Shown: in pieces, positions 62,666-64,000 of the stretch
How the letters are laid out: every line of letters begins with the position of its first letter
How positions within the stretch are numbered: position 1 is the stretch's first letter
Origin: Luidia sarsii
Lineage: Eukaryota; Echinodermata; Asteroidea; Paxillosida; Luidiidae
Reading direction: 5' to 3'
DNA: 64,000 nucleotides
NCBI GenBank assembly: GCA_949987565.1
Contig: OX465107.1
Location: 14,772,696 to 14,836,695 of the forward strand
Notes under the pieces: generated by a model
Seen by the model: the letters and a program-made list of their open reading frames with translations, nothing else
Databases searched by the model: none
Told to the model about the DNA's origin: nothing
Made by a program: the position numbers and the translations under genes

Positions 62666-62714
62666 GTTCACGCTTAAAAATATGATGTGTCCTTATAGAT
62701 GTGGTGCACTAATC
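62666..62714 (+). repeat. 49-base direct repeat, copy B
   Basis: Same sequence as 61864-61912 except for one base. It starts exactly where the truncated fold-back arm ends, 802 bases from copy A. Confidence 0.95.
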
Positions 62715-64000
62715 TGAATCTGAATGTAAAATCATTCCGATTCAAAGAAAAGGAATCATTACATATGATCAGAATAAGATCAGAATTCCAGAGAGCAAAA
62801 TATATATTATATATTGCGAAAGATAATGATGATACAATGGAGTCACGGTCCACGTCTATATTATACGACCAGATGTACATTAATCAAAGATATAAACCAT
62901 TTGGCTCTTGATATCCAAATATAATGTACAGTAGCTGTTTAAACATATCTTTAGGTTTAAGTAGGGAGGACAGGGGCTGAGTCACACATCTTGATCTTGA
63001 TTTTAAGTTCATTTTGTGGATATTTCTGCACCTAATGTCAGCACAATGAGATGCTGTCAGTGACAAATCCTTACATGTGAAATCTATGACTGTACAAGAA
63101 ATAAAGACATACAACTCATTAAGTGAGTGGGAAATGCTGCTCCATGTGCATGGGTGATACGTGAGAGAATCCCATTCTGCCAAGGAAAGCCAAAGCATCT
63201 CACCTCCTGGTAACCTCCATCAACTTGCAGGGATAAGCGGGGTAGGGGTCGCTAACCGCATTAAGCCTTTAAAGTAACAGATTGAAGACAAGAGTCTAAC
63301 AATCTAATAAAGACTGCCTCCAGGGAGGAAGCAGCCCAAAGCCTCTTAAGGAGGGCTTTCTACCCATCTTAAAATTGAGGAAGGAGAGAGGGAGGGAGAG
63401 GGGCAGAACAAATGCATCATTTGTCCGATGAAGCCAGTCATGCATGGCATAAGAGGGCACAGCTAACAAAAGCTACCTCCCCTTGTGGAGAAAAGGTCAC
63501 CCAAATATATAACGGCGGGACAGAAAAAAAGAAACCAACAATAAATAGGAGGTTTTTAAAAACATAAATTTTGTGCTTTTCTTTTGCAATACCAATCCCC
63601 AATTTAAAAGGCCTTTTCATGATGTTAAGTTAAGTTCTTGTAACTGGATTAGTGCCAATGCATTCCCAGCTTGGGCATATGTTAGTTCTGGTGTTGCCAT
63701 ATATTTTTGAGGATTCAGTTGACCTCTGCTTAATGTACTTGGCTGTCTTGAATGGTCTTGGCTAGATGCCTTTAACCTCTCAGCTTGACTTTCTTCAGTT
63801 CTCAAAGACACAGAGCTTTTTTCAATGTACGGTTGGACCATATGCAGAGGAGAAACAATTCTTTCCCTCAATATGCTTCTTATCTTTTTTCCCCCTTTTC
63901 TTCCGTAAACCCTCTCCAAAGTCCCCAATTAAGTCAAAAAGAACTACCAGTAGCTAGCATCTGCAGCAAATTCAACACATTCTGCTCTTTTATCTTCAGC

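Larger units (their letters stand above)
55458..64000. other. Upstream region, no gene recognised
   Basis: AT-rich sequence with scattered short open frames lacking domain features, one full family-2 element, simple repeats such as GAGA/GACA at 58015-58047, a duplicated 49-mer and a half fold-back near 62.6 kb. It may hold further 5' exons or promoters of the receptor gene that could not be identified by eye. Confidence 0.5.

Noticed and set aside
63200..63260. Donor-like GAG|GTGAGA on the minus strand after LSLQVDGGYQE
   Set aside because: The frame ends in phase 0, which does not fit the known receptor exons; there is no acceptor and a short open frame.
63617..63928. Minus-strand frame ending SQDHSRQPSTLSRGQLNPQK and TYAQAGNALALIQLQEL
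   Set aside because: Looks mildly protein-like but no family is recognised, no good donor gives the required phase, and the base composition is not exon-like.
1..64000. CRISPR arrays, operons, phage or bacterial insertion sequences
   Set aside because: The regularly recurring units are dispersed eukaryotic fold-backs, and the coding exons are spliced.

Overview
The window reads as a draft-assembly contig from an invertebrate deuterostome, most likely an echinoderm. The evidence is large AT-rich introns, GC-richer exons with canonical splice sites, many dispersed fold-back repeats and tRNA-derived SINE pieces, frequent TACCGGTA and TACATGTA palindromes, and a 200-base assembly gap at 28518-28717. 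The species cannot be fixed from the sequence alone. This is a eukaryotic locus: there are no operons, CRISPR arrays or bacterial mobile elements.

Layout. At 127-2070 (+) are the last two coding exons of an unidentified gene whose C-terminal tail carries an NPxY and a PPxY motif. About 9.5 kb without a recognisable gene follows (2071-11568), rich in fold-back repeats. From 11569 to at least 50627, and probably 55457, on the minus strand lies one long gene for a nuclear receptor of subfamily NR1. The two genes are convergent. The receptor is split over six certain coding exons: two for the DNA-binding domain, one giant exon for the C-terminal extension, a hinge of about 530 residues and helix 1 of the ligand-binding domain, and three for the rest of that domain. 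All intron phases agree and the joined frame is open for 924 residues.

Upstream of the zinc-finger exons, across a 26-31 kb intron, two different exons have a donor phase that fits the first zinc-finger exon: a likely first coding exon at 50516-50627, in a locally CpG-richer patch, and a 75-base exon with strong splice sites at 55383-55457. Together they suggest alternative promoters and N-termini. No gene is seen between 55458 and 64000.

Repeats. Two families of short hairpin (fold-back) elements occur. Family 1 has about 12 full, decayed or partial copies, and the two clean copies are flanked by perfect 13-base target duplications. Family 2 has two full copies, with 12-base duplications, plus relics. 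Arms of both families carry a hammerhead-ribozyme-like arrangement (stem I, a CUGAUGA-like core, stem II, then GAAAC-GUC) without a stem III, in inverted pairs. This resembles the stem-III-less hammerhead variants known from Penelope-like retroelements. The hairpins plus long target duplications are the best candidate here for something under-described.
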